From: Brachypodius melanocephalos
Lineage: Eukaryota > Chordata > Aves > Passeriformes > Pycnonotidae
DNA: 64,000 bases
Direction of reading: 5' to 3'
Assembly (NCBI GenBank): GCA_013398615.1
Contig: VZSR01000520.1
Location: 22,563,951 to 22,627,950, forward strand
Shown: positions 1 to 13,600 of the stretch, one piece after another
How the letters are laid out: every line of letters starts with the position of its first letter
Numbering within the stretch: position 1 is the first letter of the stretch
Notes under the pieces: generated by a model
What the model was told of the DNA's origin: nothing
The model's database searches: none
What the model saw: the letters and a program-made list of their open reading frames with translations, nothing else
Translations under genes and position numbers: made by a program

Positions 1-790
1 GTATTGATGAAGAGTCATAAATAAATCTTTGATAATGGGATGTCCATAAAAGGCTTAGTCTTTTTCCAGCTTCAGAAACCTACAAAAAACAACTTTCTGT
101 GTAGCTTTAGGGACATCCAGCAAAAGCCAATACCTTCTTTTAAGCCACTCATCTAGATTTCTACTCAGCTGGCAAGCAAGATAAAGCCACAGACTTTACT
201 TGACTGTATGAACCCCAAATCAACCTTTGTAAGCTAATCTTCCAAAGAATCACTGTGTTCATCATAATTTTTATTTCTTTGAATATAAATATTTTGGCTT
301 GACATAATATCTTGTGATAAAATTTTATTTATATTTTACTTCTCTAGTTGCACAGACTTTAAGATGTTTTGAAAAGGCCTTTTTAAAATTTGTTTTTATT
401 GATCACAGTGGTAATACCCCAGTGTCCAAATAACTAACTTTGGCTGTGGGAAACAGTGACTGTGACCTGTGGTGCTTTTGATCATTGTCTCATGTTTGGG
501 GCTTCCAGGTCTCAGCCACCATCTAGCCATAGTACAAGTCTTTAGCCTCTTTTTGTCCATCTGACTTGGTGCATGCACCATTCATACTATTTGAAGTGCA
601 CTGTACCTTAAAAGAGAAAATAGGAGTTTGCCAGTTACGGGAAATCTTTTTACGTGAGTTGAAATCAAAGATTACAATTGAAAAGAGCTGTGAGGACAAT
701 CGAAAAAAACTACCCCAAACCTTCAATCACTGTAGCTGTGATTTATACCCTTCTGTTTGTATTTTATGAATAATCATGTGGATAAAATTT
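1..790. other. Non-coding AT-rich DNA
   Basis: No coding region, RNA gene or repeat is supported here. Short open frames occur on both strands around 396-769 and overlap each other in antisense, which is the pattern expected by chance. The composition is A+T-rich with many T and A runs, as in avian intergenic or intronic DNA. Confidence 0.6.
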
Positions 791-945
791 GGATGCCTCC
801 TCCCTGGAAGTGTTCAAGGCCAGGTTGGTTGGAAGCTTTTAGCAGTGTGGTCTAGTGGAAAGTGTCCTTGATAATGGCAGTGGGTTGGAACTAGATGATC
901 TTTGATGTCCCTACAAATCCAAACCATTAAATAATTCTGTGATTT
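791..945 (+). mobile_element. CR1 LINE 3' end (short fragment)
   Basis: The segment follows the 3' untranslated end of chicken-repeat-1 (CR1) LINEs. It starts with the phrase CCTGGAAGTGTTCAAGGCCA near 803, continues with the GGTCTAGTGGAAAGTGTCC and GGTTGGAACTAGATGATCTT motifs, and ends in a degenerate AATTCTGTGATT tail near 931-943. Only the last 150 bases or so are present, which is the usual extreme 5' truncation of CR1 insertions. Differences from the family pattern are numerous, so this is an old, inactive copy. The plus orientation follows from the position of the tail. I recognised the family from memory of its consensus, without an alignment. Confidence 0.93.
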
Positions 946-1459
946 TTTTCCCTCTTTTATTAATGTATGCATTTGGATTGCACATAGCTGGCCCTTGTCT
1001 TTGAAAACCAGATTGTCAGGAGGCAAAACCCCTGAAATAACTTGGTTTTCTATTTTTTTATTTTTCTGGACATCCCGGTTTAAAACAAAATTAAACAGAA
1101 AACCATTGGTTTTGATCCTGTCAGGATAAGCAGAGGTCTGGCAGATTTTGAACTGTGATGGGGCTTCAGCTTTTTGTGAATATTTACCTATTTAGTCTTC
1201 AAAGAATGTGATATGAAATCTTCTAACTATATTTACATATACAATTTACCCACAGAAAACACAGAGCTGTCTTGAAGGAAAAGCTGAAAGGATATCAAAG
1301 AAACAGAAGGTCCTGTAAGATACTCCTAAAAACACCATCAAAAAGCGTTTATAACACTGGAAAAGTGAGGAACATATCAGCAAGTCATGACCAGTATACA
1401 AAGGAACTGCAATATTGTGCAATAGAACAGAAACATGGTGGGGTTTGTTTGGTTTTGTC

Positions 1460-1486
1460 TTTTTTTTCTTTTTTTTTTTTTTTTTT
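1460..1486. repeat. Poly-T tract
   Basis: A run of T interrupted by a single C near 1468, followed by a G-rich step and more T. It could be a simple homopolymer expansion or the reverse-complement tail of an old retroposed copy. I see no recognisable retroposed body next to it. Confidence 0.9.
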
Positions 1487-3059
1487 GGAGGGGGTTTGTT
1501 TTTTTGTTACATTGAACACTATGGATTTTCCTGTTAAACTGAGATCACTTTGAAACTGAGCACTGTCTGCTATAAGTCTCCTTTATATAATAAACATAAA
1601 CAGAAAAACCTGACTAAAACCTAAACAAAGAAGTGTAGTATCAGAATGTAATTGCCAATCCTCAAAATAAAGCTGTTAAACACATATATGGCCTTCACTT
1701 CTGTAATCAATACAGTGGGCCTGGCTGAGATTATCTTTATAGAATCCAACTCTGCTCTATTCAGTTTTTATGATACACGAGTAGTACAAGAAAGAAATGT
1801 GAAAAGAATTTCCAGTAAATGTCCTTCAGTAAAAAGCAACCAGCCCATTCTTATTTATAGAAAAAGAAGCAGTATGTTTTATAAGAAAAATTTCAGCTAG
1901 AAAAAAAATTGAATTTTTGATATTTGAATTTTTGGTGTATAATATATTGTTAACACTAAAGGGAAAGCATTTTACAGAAGTTAAAATTTTCAAATTATAG
2001 ATGAGACTAATATTTTCTTCTTCTATCTAACTGTTGAATCTCAATTTATGTGCCTTTATTCTAAACAGGTATTAGAATACATATAGCTGATTAGAAAATA
2101 TTTCATAACCAAAAATTTTAATTTATACACATAAACATGTAGATAAATGTGCACACAAAACCTTAAGAAACCTCTCCAAACACTAAAGACAATCTGAACA
2201 TTTAAAGCTTTCTCATTAGATATTAAATTATTTTGTCGTTTTAAGTGTATCCATGTATGCATTGATATATGAATACATACTAACTATGCTATTTTTTTCA
2301 TAGTACCTGGTGATCAGATTTCTGATCTTTACAACCATTTAAAAACAGGGATAAAGGTTCTAACAAATGCAATTCTACTGCTCATTCAGAATTTTGAACT
2401 GAAAACATTGCTTCATCCAAGTTACTCCATTTCTCCAGTGATAGCCCCATAATTCTGATTTCTGTCTTTTGCCTTTACCTGCCTGCTTGGTGACCTCATG
2501 AATGGCTGTTTCTCATGCTAGAATTAAAACAGTTAACTTTTGCAGAGAAGAGATAGTGTCAGTACTTGTTTTGCTTGAAATACTGGCAATATAAAAAAAC
2601 CTCAGCAGCAAATGTCCTGTGCATTGTATAGTAGAGAGAGTAATTCTTTCTTATATGAGAGAACATCGAAAGACTTTTCTACAAAGGTTTAGCTTCTATA
2701 AACGAGTCATTTTCAGGAGCTTGAAATGGTTGGCTGGAGCACACATCAATTTGTTTGCTATTTCTAGAACGTATTTTATCAACACCTTTTCTCTACGATT
2801 TACATTTTTCAAAATGTCACTGTTTCTGTGTGAGATACTAAGTATGGACCAATTAACTATTGATGCTTTCTGCCAAGAATAAATGTTGCGATATAGCATA
2901 TATACGGGACCAAATAAACATTCTATGATGGAGACGAAGAAATTACCAGGCTACTGGTGAGTAATGCATCTTGAATATTACCTGAAGCCATGAGTCAGAT
3001 GCTAATTATTAATGTAGAATCTGCCATAGAAATGGTTGAAACTGGGGAGAAAAAAAAAG

Positions 3060-3093
3060 AAGATAAAGTCATCTAGAAGATAAAGTCATCTAA
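3060..3093. repeat. 17-bp tandem duplication
   Basis: The unit AAGATAAAGTCATCTAG occurs twice in direct succession (3060-3076 and 3077-3093), with only the last base differing. This is a recent-looking local duplication, probably from replication slippage. Confidence 0.9.
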
Positions 3094-6000
3094 CTTTTTA
3101 GTTTTTATCTTTTGTAGGGAAAAAAAGAAACAGCTTACTTAACCTGTTTTGAAAATGTATTCAACTAGTAAATTTTTTAAATATGGTTTATACAGTCAGA
3201 ATGGTTTCAGCACAATCAGACTAAAAGCCTCTTAGAAAATCCCTACACAGAAGGAAGTAGGTGTCTGAAAAAAATAGATCCCTGAAGCAACACTGAGGCT
3301 ACTCTATCCAGGTGAGGAAGTGACAGAAAATAGTAGGGGGCTTTTAGAAAGTATCTTATCCTCAAAAGTATTTCTTGTTCTTTGTAAGTAGTCTGGAGAA
3401 AGGATGAACAATTTGAAGTCTTGTGGAGCCTTTCAGGGTTTTTTTTCCTGGTGACTCTAAAGTAGGGACTGAGGAATATCAGAACATCTGGGGCTGAAAG
3501 CAGTTCATAGGTCCTTGCTGGTGGTTCCTACATTCCCTGTTCTTAGGTAATTGGCTGTTAGTTCAGAAATCATGGGGTTTGGCAGTAACTCAAAATACAA
3601 GTAGCTACATGTTGGTAGAGAATAGTTGGGCAGAAAGTGATTCTTCCTAAAAAATTACATTAGTTAAATTTTGGTTGTTGTCATCAGTTTTTATTTACCA
3701 CCATGGGCTATCACTGGATGATGAGTCAATCTATAGTAATTTGGAAAAGAGTAAATTGTTATGGCAGCTATATCTGCATATTATTTTATTTCAAAATGAG
3801 GTGATGTCTCTGCAAATACACACCCATTAAAAATGGTCAGGTTTAGAAGTTTTATATAACCTTAAAGTAGCAACTGGGTCTCAAGAACCTCTGTAAGGAA
3901 ACAGAAAAAGAAAGTGGGAGATTGTAGTTACATATATTTTTTTTCCCAGAGCTAAAGTTTCTGAGGTCTTAGTCTCCTGACAGCCACAAAGATGAGATAT
4001 AGTCATAAGTGCAATCTTGTGCTGCCAGAATTCATGACATGAGCCAGCTGCATCAAAGGAAGAGATTATTTTAGAGTGAGTGACTATTAAGGAATTTGGG
4101 TGTTGACATGTAATCTCTCACAAAGATGCTTATTGAAAAACTGTCCCTCATATAGGCACACCCTCTTCTGGAGATCCTTGTCTTCAGCCCACTTCAGTCA
4201 AATTAGGAACTCCTGCCTGTGTTCAGTGGCATATTTGGTCCTGCAGGACTGTTTGTGAGAGTAAACCACAAGGATACGCTCATTCGCATAAGCAAGGATG
4301 ATTTTGAAAGATAAAATCTTTTCTCATGAGGGTAAAGCAGCACATGCTTGGATTCTCTGAAAAGAGAAATCTACTTTGTCCCATCACATTTGGACACACT
4401 TCTACAGGCCTTACCTCCATGCAAGAAGTTTTAAATAATGTTTCATTAGGTTTCTGAGGATAAATGGTTAGTAACATGTCAGGCTGTTTGTCTCTTGGTC
4501 GGAGTATCCATTTCAGTCATTTCCTTTGGTGAGCCCTAAGTCCTGTTCCACATTTTGCAGACTTCTCAAATTTCATGGTGTTTGAGTAAGACAGAATTGC
4601 CATATTAATTGAAATATTCACTTTGGATAAATGTTTGAACTAGCCCTCAAGATACTGTGTGTTTTGAAAGTTGAGTGGACAGAATTTTTAAAATAGTTGT
4701 ACTGCCATCTGAACTCCTTTCTCCTGCCCAAGGACCTTCTAATACTCTTGGGTAATGATGCATATAGCATAATACATTAAGGTTGCTCTAAGGTGTTCAA
4801 TAGTACAGAAGAATGTAGTAATTAGGCACTAAGGGATTCTTTTTGCTATGATTTGATGAGGTGGTCAATTACCTGTGCTGTACGACAGCAAGTGGTACAA
4901 TTGGTTTAACTTAATAAGTACATTGACAAAAAGGGCCACTGTGATGTACATTAGTTGCACTTAAAAGGTTCCTTTGAGTTATTACCAAAGTAATACCTCA
5001 AATATAAATTAATTTAATTTGTTTAGAACAGTTTACACTGCACACATCATTAAATCTTTTTTTCTATCACAGATTGTACTGTACATTAAGTAAATTATAA
5101 ATGTCGAACCAAAAAGTGAACATTTGACCATAATGGCTACTTAGAAAAGATAAAAGGTAACAATTTAACTAGAACTTGCCTTTAACTGACGCTCTTAAAC
5201 TAAACTAAGATTGATAGAAAACAGTTTTTTGAAGAAATAATGCATACTGATTTATATAAAATGCTATTCACTGTATTTTCCTTTTTGTATTAAACTTAAT
5301 GAATAGATATACCTTTTTTTATTTTGTGGTACCCTACCATTAAATGATACCATCATTTTTTTTTTGCCTAAATAAATTCTAATTCTTGTCACCTGCTATC
5401 TGTACAGGAAGATTTGAGACATTATTCCTAATTGAGATTTTTACTGAATATCTTTTAAAGATAAATTTGTTTTATTCTTTCATCCACTATTTAAAAGGAT
5501 TTTTCACATTTTTATCTTCTAAAGGAATTGTCAATGAGAAACTAAAACTGCATAGACTATACATTAAAATCACTTTAGTTTTTAAGCTGTCATGAACTGT
5601 TTCAAAAAATGCTAAGTTGCTATTGTTTAATGTCTGTCATTTTATAATGCTTTAGAAGTTATCTATCCTGTAAAATTATTAACTGATGCTAAAATTGCCT
5701 TGTAAGTATTAGGACAATAGCAATTTTGTAACAGCTGGGACACTGCCAATGTAAGATAAGTACATTTTGCTCTGTAGATTCATAAAGTGCTTTGAAATGG
5801 TTTGTAACTGATGGATGGATGCATTTTCTAAGTGTAGAAAGCAATATTTTGTAGAGGGAAATGGCTTGAAAGCTGACACACATGCATGCAAATGCCATTC
5901 TCTTCAGTAAGTAATTTGCTTTTTCTTTCAAAAGCATAAATGGCATAGTTAGACACATTATTTTGTATATTGCACATAACAATACAAGATGCACAAAAAC

Positions 6001-9000
6001 AGCAAGTACAAAACATTTCATATTGATAGAGGAACCCATGGCTGTAGTATATGATTAGCATAAATGTATACACACTGAAGAAATGCCTTCAGGATTAAAA
6101 AGTAAGGCTGAAAACAGGAAAAGTTCTTCTAACTTCAAGAAATGGAAACATTTACAATATAGTTTTTATTTCTAGAGTTCTGTCTTTTAAAAATAGTTAA
6201 GCTACATAGAGCCTGAATCAGATCATATGTTCAGTATTGTGTCTGACCCAATGGCCTCTTATTGGGCTTTCACCCTGAAGACAAATAATTTAAATTAATC
6301 TTCAAAATGTTTGTATGTCAGTGACAAAATCCAGGAGATTACTACTCTGGAATATATGTAGGCATGGATATCCTTATAATTTAAGAACATTTTAATTCCA
6401 ACACTGATTTCTGATTTATATAATTGTATCATATTTGTGGTTTACATCATTGTATTATTTAGATCATCTGCATTGTAAAACCCATACTAGCCATGAAAAT
6501 TTCTGGCCAGATTTTGTAATGATCTTTCGTATTAACCTGATGCTTTAGGTCTTTGCTCTTGGAAATTTCCATGCCCACTCAGCTATGCAACGTTGATGAA
6601 TCCCAGTCTCACTGAGCAACTGAGAATAATACAGCTAAGCCTATACTGAGTAAGTGAAGTCTTAGTCTGGAAAATGGTCCCCAATGAAATCTTTGGAATA
6701 TCAACTTCAGCAGGTCTACTCAATATGATTAGTGTCAACATATGGCCTTTTTGTTTAAAAAAAGGAACATTTCCTTCACAGAATCTTGTTAAATCTCTCA
6801 TTGTACAATTATTGTAATCATGACCTCTATTGTTCATCATTTCCACTAAAATTTTTGCTTCTACATCAGCTTCTTTCTTAAGATATATATTCCCATTAGA
6901 TACAAAACAGCCATTAATCTTAATGGAAGCTATGCTCAGAAATGGAGTGCGAAAGGTACCCAGGAGGTTTTGTCATATCTTTAAATTCAGTAACAAAAAA
7001 ATTGATTTGAGTGAAATTCTGATAATGAATGCACATTGTTGAAGAATTAAAATTTAAAATATATTTACATACCTACTGAATTTATATTAAGAAGAATTGA
7101 AACAATACTTCTACTGGATTATGTGGCAGAATTCATGCTGATTTCATCCTTAGAAAAGCTGCTCATTTTTTTATACTGTAGGAAAGGAAGTAGGGTGAAT
7201 AGCTCAAAAGAACAGCTTATCTGACAATCTGGGTCTTAATATGCTTGATCCTTGCTTATGAACAGATGATATTATTTTAAGAAGTATACACTTTTTTGCA
7301 ATATAAACCCATTTTATTTATTGTTTGTCCCACAACTTTGTATTTAAAATTCACAATTGGAACAGCAAAGTTTGTTACTCACCACATGGCTTTCACTATT
7401 TTTCTGAACTTGATATCTGTAAAATGCATGAAAAAAACCCTTGAATCTTTTTTTCCTTGGGAATAAGCTCTTAAAAAACATTCTGGAGATTGTTTATGTC
7501 TTTGAAGTGTTTGATAATCTCTTTTTAGAATTTTCAGGTTTTTTTACTGCAAAATTGTGGCAACATTATAATACAATGACTGATAAGAAGAAAAAACCCA
7601 CAATCAAAATAAAAAATTCAGTCATTATTATTGTTCTTCAGAAGACAGTAATCCCTATATGTATTAAACTAAACTTATTAATAATAGGAATATTTCATTT
7701 TTAATGGAAAATCCTGATTGCAGTTCTTTAGAAGATTATGTAATAATACCTCTTTGTTTTGAAGGGTCAGTTTGTAGTAGAGAATGTGAGAAAAACATTT
7801 AATCAGGAACTGGCAAACAGTCAATGGAGTGGCAAGAATCTGGTAAACAATACTTCTCCATAAAATTGCCAGATTGAAAGGATCTGATGACTCCCACTTC
7901 TAGGAGCTACTTGGAAGAATTACAACTATTTTTAAATGCATGTGTTTTTAGAAACACATTGCAATAAAGAATCACAAAAATACTTTTATTGGAGTAGGCT
8001 AGGTGTTTATTTGTATTGTACCCGCCCTAAAAAGAGATTTAGGCACATGGAGTATGTTTGTCACTTGAGATTATGGATGTAACATGTCAAAACCTTCTGC
8101 TATTTTGATAGCTGCTGTGAATGGGGCCCATAGTTTGAATTTGAGCCTTGGAAAGCAAATTTTTTTGTGTCTATAATTTATGCAACCTTTGAAACACCAC
8201 CGGAGATGATTTGAAAATATAACTGATTCAATAAATCAATAAACTGAAGAAAAGTATTGTATCTGCACTGCATTACAGCTTGAGTAACATTATAGTTTTC
8301 CTGAAAGTGGTATTGAAATAAAGTGATCTATGGTTTTGCTTTACAAAAAAATAGTTAATTTGATTGTTTTTGAAAAACATTAAAATGCTGTGCTTCTGAG
8401 GAAAAATATGTGAGACAAAAAAAACTAAGGGACTGTAAATATTACTTTTAGAAGCTGCACCTTTAAGTTTTGTTTTCTTTAAGTGAAAATACAATTTATT
8501 ATGAAGAAAATGAGAAAAAAATGGTCATTATTATTTTTTCCATTTCTCTTATGTTTTCCTTAAATGATGCCACACAATTTCCCTGCATGTTTAATTCATT
8601 CCTTGTAAGAAAACACATAGGCAAAAAACTCCTCCCTAAACCAGGAAAGAAATTAAAGCCTTTTAATTAAAGTTTTGATTTCCCCACTTTATCAATCCTC
8701 TAGAAATCATGTGTGTGTGTGCACAGCACACAATCTTGTGTCAGTCCTATTGCTAAGCAATGAACATAAAAAAGTTCTTTGAGAACCAACTGTTCTTAAT
8801 GTTCTTCAAAAATTGTGCTAAAGCATTTGTGAAGAACATGAAATCAGATTATGTTTTATTTGAAGAAGTAAGTAATATGAACAAATATTTTGAGTACTGT
8901 GCTTTCCCAGAGTGTGAATATTGACAGTGTTTAGTTACCATATGCAGTACAGTGCAGGAAAAGTACATCTCTGGTTTTAAGATGATGAAATTACTACTTC

Positions 9001-9741
9001 ACTAAGTAATGCTAATTAGAGGCAGAAACTAGACATCATACTGGAGACAAAAGCAATTCTGTTGTCCCAGCTTTCTGATAAAACCACTGGAAATTCTTTT
9101 GCTTAATCTCATAAGCAGCTTGAAATATCTGTATACTGCAAAACTCTTCAGACTCCTAAACTGGGATTTTTTAGAGCAGCCATAATGTTTGGATTAAATC
9201 TCCCTTCTTATCTTTTGAAAAAGAGAGAGAGAAAAAAAAAGAAAAAGCGTCTTAATGGAAATAATATAAATAACTGAGACTTACAGTGCTTTAAGACAAA
9301 AATTGTTTATGAAGAAAGTGCTTAGCGAGCGTTTGGCCATGATTTAGGCTCCACTTTCAATTCTTCAGTTTGGCCTATTGTGAAGCGGATGGGATCATTT
9401 TCTTCTATGCAGTTTCAGCAATTCCATCTCACTCGTATTTTAGCACATAATTAGGTGTCAAGCATTCTGAGCAGGTTACACAGAAGAATATATACACCAG
9501 CGATTTGAATAGGTTTTATGTATTCTAGCTATCAAGACACATTAACCTTTAATCATAACAAGGCCTGAAGTCAGAAGAAACTTGGTGAGAGGTTCAAAAC
9601 CCTTGCTTGCCACACTCATAAGTCCACCATTCCCCATTTGCTACTTTCAGGCTGTGACTCAATAGCTAGTATTATGAGACTGAGATGAAACAGTAAGGTA
9701 GTCGCAAATAAATCATTACACCCAAAATGTTTTATTTTCAG

Positions 9742-9793
9742 AATGCAATGGTCCTGGCAACAGAGAGATTTACTTCCAGTGAATCATTGGCAG
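9742..9793 (+). other. Exon-like segment (52 bp), unproven
   Basis: A pyrimidine-rich acceptor (TGTTTTATTTTCAG) precedes the segment and a GTACTT donor follows it directly. One frame is open throughout and would read NAMVLATERFTSSESLA, leaving one base (phase 1) for the next exon. Nothing in this peptide is recognisable. Acceptor and donor look-alikes are common in AT-rich DNA, and an open frame of 17 codons is not significant by itself. It is listed because its phase is compatible with similar segments at 13986, 45665 and 51344. It could equally be chance. Confidence 0.17.
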
Positions 9794-10413
9794 GTACTTT
9801 CACATTTTTAAATTATAAAATATGTGAGATTCTGGCAGGTTCACTTACCTCCTCAAATTGTCTTTTATAAAATTTTGCACATCTGTCATACTTTTTGTCA
9901 ACTTTTTTTTTTTTGCATATATTAAGGAATTGAGTATGAGCATTCTCCAAATAGGTCAATACTTAATGTCATCGTCTTTTTTACAAGACAGAGAAGAAGA
10001 CAGAGGTTCAGCGTTGATTATTTATGCACCATCTGTAAAATGGTGAACCCCTTTAGCTTCTATTCATTTATATATGCATCAACATAAATTAAGATTGAGA
10101 TGGGTCTTATTCAGGATGAAATAAGATATCAGTGATGTAGTTATAGTATAGCCTGTGGCTGCGTAGTCTAGATATTCGAGGCAGTAGGAACCATCTACTG
10201 CAGTAAAGCAGAAAAAGTTCAGAGGTTGCTTAGAGATTCCCCTATCTTAAAATAATGTGCAGCCTGTGCTCTTTCATTGGCTAAGCCATCATCAGAGGTA
10301 ATAGATCACCTGTGATTGCTTTTCAGGAGACTACAGAGTTTATTGGATATAAAGACACAAAGCCGAACAAGTTATTGATTTCAAGGCTTTTCTGACTTTA
10401 TCAGAATAATCTG
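9794..10413. other. Non-coding DNA, nothing recognised
   Basis: This spans the gap from the exon-like segment to the TTCC microsatellite. I see no repeat family and no coding frame worth reporting. The 62-codon open frame near 9858 is rich in hydrophobic residues from T runs and is probably chance. Confidence 0.5.
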
Positions 10414-10647
10414 TTTCCTTCCTTTCCTTCCTTTCCTTCCTTCCTTTCCTTCCTTCCTTCCTTCCTTCCTTTCCTTCCTTCCTTCCTTCCTTCCTTCCTT
10501 CCTTCCTTCCTTCCTTCCTTCCTTCCTTCCTTCCTTCCTTCCTTCCTTCCTTCCTTCCTTCCTTCCTTCCTTCCTTCCTTCCTTCCTTCCTTCCTTCCTT
10601 CCTTCCTTCCTTCCTTCCTTCCTTCCTTCCTTCCTTCCTTCCTTCCC
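10414..10647. repeat. (TTCC)n / (GGAA)n microsatellite, 234 bp
   Basis: The tract is entirely pyrimidine on the plus strand. The left 55 bases mix TTTCC pentamers with TTCC tetramers. From about 10471 to 10647 the tetramer is uninterrupted, about 44 units. Such long mirror-symmetric purine/pyrimidine tracts can form intramolecular triplexes (H-DNA) and are length-polymorphic; that is known for the class and not shown here. The perfect right part and the interrupted left part suggest that growth occurred mainly on the right. Its true length in the organism may differ because such arrays are hard to assemble. Confidence 0.98.
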
Positions 10648-13600
10648 AGATATTCAGGGGTATTTCACGTATCTATAATCATAAATTGTCTTGCAGATGG
10701 AATGCTATTGCTGAAGAGCAACATGAAGGCTCCTGTGTAACTAAGGAATTCTCATCTCAGTAGCATTACAGCTACATGTAGGTAGAGTAAGTGAAAAACC
10801 CACGTGTAAGTCCAAAGATTTTAGTTTTATTGAATGGTGGTTACAGTAACAAGAGTCTCCTCCTATCCATCTTATTAAAGCATTACCATTGTAAAAGCCA
10901 TCAACAGGTTAAATATTTCTCCTTTCCATGCATCTCAGTCAGCATCTTAATAAAGTCTCATGGTCACAGATTCTATGAGTTATATAAATTGAGCTAAATA
11001 GTTAATATTTACTGAATTCTTTCCTAATTATGCTACTGGAACAAGCTGTTCCCCCACCACCCATGTATTTCCCTCCTACACACTACTTCCATTCAATTCC
11101 CCTGACAAAGTCTTGTCAGATTGCATGTACCCCTGTGCCTGATAATTTTTAAGGTTTCTGCATCTGAGACATATCCAGGTTTACAAGAAAGAAGATGAAC
11201 TCTGAATCTCTAGAGTAATAAAAACTTCTGGACAGCTGTTCCCACAAGGAACAGAAATTGGTTCTCAGAAACATACAGTGATGGGGGCTTCACTTCCGTC
11301 TACGTGTAAATTATATATCTTATCTTTGATACTGTATAATATTTATATAAATATACATTTATTTTGTATAACATATGTATCACACATATATGCTAATGTT
11401 TTTAAGTTCACTTAAAGTTCTAAGGAACTTCAATCCTTTCTGTTTCTGTCAAAGTCAAGCTTAAGTTTCTCACATGTGTAGAGAAGCTAGTCTAAACTCT
11501 TTCTGGCCTGTTCAGAATCAAGGACAACTCGTCCTTCAGAACTGCTTGTTTGGGCAACATTCATGAGCTAGACAGCCTTTCAGCTACTCATCCTGTGGTG
11601 TGAAACTGCTCTTGGATGTGTGTTAGGTTCATGTTTGTCTTGAGAACTCTTTTTTTTTTTGGTTTTGTTTTGTTATCTGTTACAATTTTCAGTTTTGCAT
11701 CCAAAAAGGCACAATACCAAGATCCATTCAGTGCTATGATAATTGCCTGCTGAAAGGATTTTTGCGCTATCAGAGCCATACCTGGATCTTTATTTTGTGC
11801 AGAAAAACATCAATATAATCCTTTGATTTTGTGAAAAGTTGTGGTAATGGAGGGCAAGGTGGGAGGAGACTGCTGTATTCAGGTGTTCTCAAATTTTGAA
11901 TGGGAAATCACAGGAGGATACCAACCTGTAAGGCAATCCACTATAGTATGTGAACTTTAGTGAAGTTAAAAATTCAACCTTGTAAAAAGAGCTACGTTCT
12001 CAACATTACCTCTAACAGAGATGGTGTTCTGCTATCACAATACGGGCCAGACTAGGCCACCTAAGTTGATATAAGAATTCAGAGAAGGAATAAAGTACCA
12101 GGCATAGTGCAGCAGCAGGTTAGAGACTATTATAAAGCAATTTTCATGATATTTAGTATAGACCTCTAAACTAAAAAAATCAGCAAAAGATAGAAAGGAG
12201 ATTTACAACACGTTTTCTATTGTGGGTTATTGTGTTTTCAGCTGCAATGAACCTGATAATGAAGTCAGCTGAGCAAGAGCATAAAGGTCTCACACTGACA
12301 AGAAAAAGACATCCCCAAGAATAAGGCAGCAGAAATGTCTTAACAATCACTACAAGTACAGTAATATAGACTAGATTGTTACTAGTGACACTGAAAAAAT
12401 AACCAAGTAAGCAAAAATAATGTTTATGCTCCAAAGAAAGGTTCCTGGTGTCTCTGAAAGGGAAAATAAATAGAGAATTTAAATTTAGGATTCTGAAAGA
12501 GTAATAGGGATTATCAGAAAGTAAATGCTTTCCTCAATTACAGCACGCTGACACAAAACCCAACAGAGACAAACACTATTTTATCTGGTTCCAAAGTGCA
12601 TTAGCAACATGTGGAAGAGAGGGAACAGCTTGGTTGTTACCACAGGGAGATTAGACTGGAAAATTTTTGTTGTCTTTAGCCACCATTAAAGGTATAATTT
12701 TCACACAGATAAAGTCAACATTTCATAAAGGTAAAAAATATCCAAGCCTGTGGCATGTTTCTATGACTTACTTTGGAATCTGCATCTCAGATGAGACTGG
12801 AGGACTAAAGCCCTTGTGCCCAGCTGGGACTCTGAACTGCATGAATTTGAAGCTGGACTTCTGAAATCTGAATCTGAAAAATAGTGAATCTGAAAACTTT
12901 TTATTTTGATTTTTTTTCTTTAATTGAAAGTACTTGTTACCTTGTGGTTTTCTATATACAGGAAAACAATACAACAGTTTTAAAACCAATATAGTACATT
13001 TCCAACTCTCCTAGAACTTGTTGTAACCCCAAAATTAATCTTTATGACACGGCAATCCCATACCCAAAAGGATGTAATTTAGATTAAAAAACATAATCTT
13101 TTTTTTTTTCCTGAACTCCACCAATTATTGATCTGGCACATTATGTGTTACTTATACACATACTATTGGACATCATAGTCCAGTCATTATGAGCTTCTTT
13201 ATTAGGTTGGTAACACCTCTTTGTCAGGGACATAACCCATTCTCATGGCACAATGAGTTCAGGCAGCTTCTGATGGGAATTAATTTACCTGTGTAGCAGA
13301 TGGAAAACCATTTGCTTCTTCCAGTTGCCATCATTCCTCTTTGCCGCATACAGTGCAGCCGTAGGACTTGTGTGTCACCAGCAGAAGCACCTTTACCTGC
13401 CCTTAGCTGTCCTGGGGAGAGTGACACCCATGAGCCTTTCGTGGCATACACAACACACACTGGAGCACAACAACCACACGGAGCAGGCACGCTCTGAGCT
13501 CACCTCCTGTTGAAGGAATGCTTTGGGCATCTAGCAAAATGCTATTGTGGTTTCCCTAAAACACAGTGACTGGCAGTGCTAAGGACTTTCTGCAATAGTT

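Larger units (their letters stand above)
946..9741. other. Non-coding AT-rich DNA, no gene seen
   Basis: No gene, RNA gene or large transposon is recognised. The stretch holds small local structures: a poly-T run near 1460, a 17-bp tandem duplication at 3060, a short inverted repeat at 2312-2327 (GATCAGA, a 2-base loop, TCTGATC), a GT-rich hairpin around 8711-8732 and a purine run of A and G at 9222-9250. Open frames up to 116 codons (5689-6039, minus) show no recognisable domain. The part from 9326 to 9440 holds several CpGs in otherwise CpG-poor DNA and could be conserved regulatory sequence. Confidence 0.55.

Noticed and set aside
5689..6039. 116-codon minus open frame with hydrophobic stretches
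   Set aside because: It overlaps two other minus frames, is AT-driven in composition, and shows no domain or splice context.
9589..9602. GGTTCAAAACC, similar to a tRNA B box
   Set aside because: No A box at the right distance upstream and no cloverleaf can be drawn.
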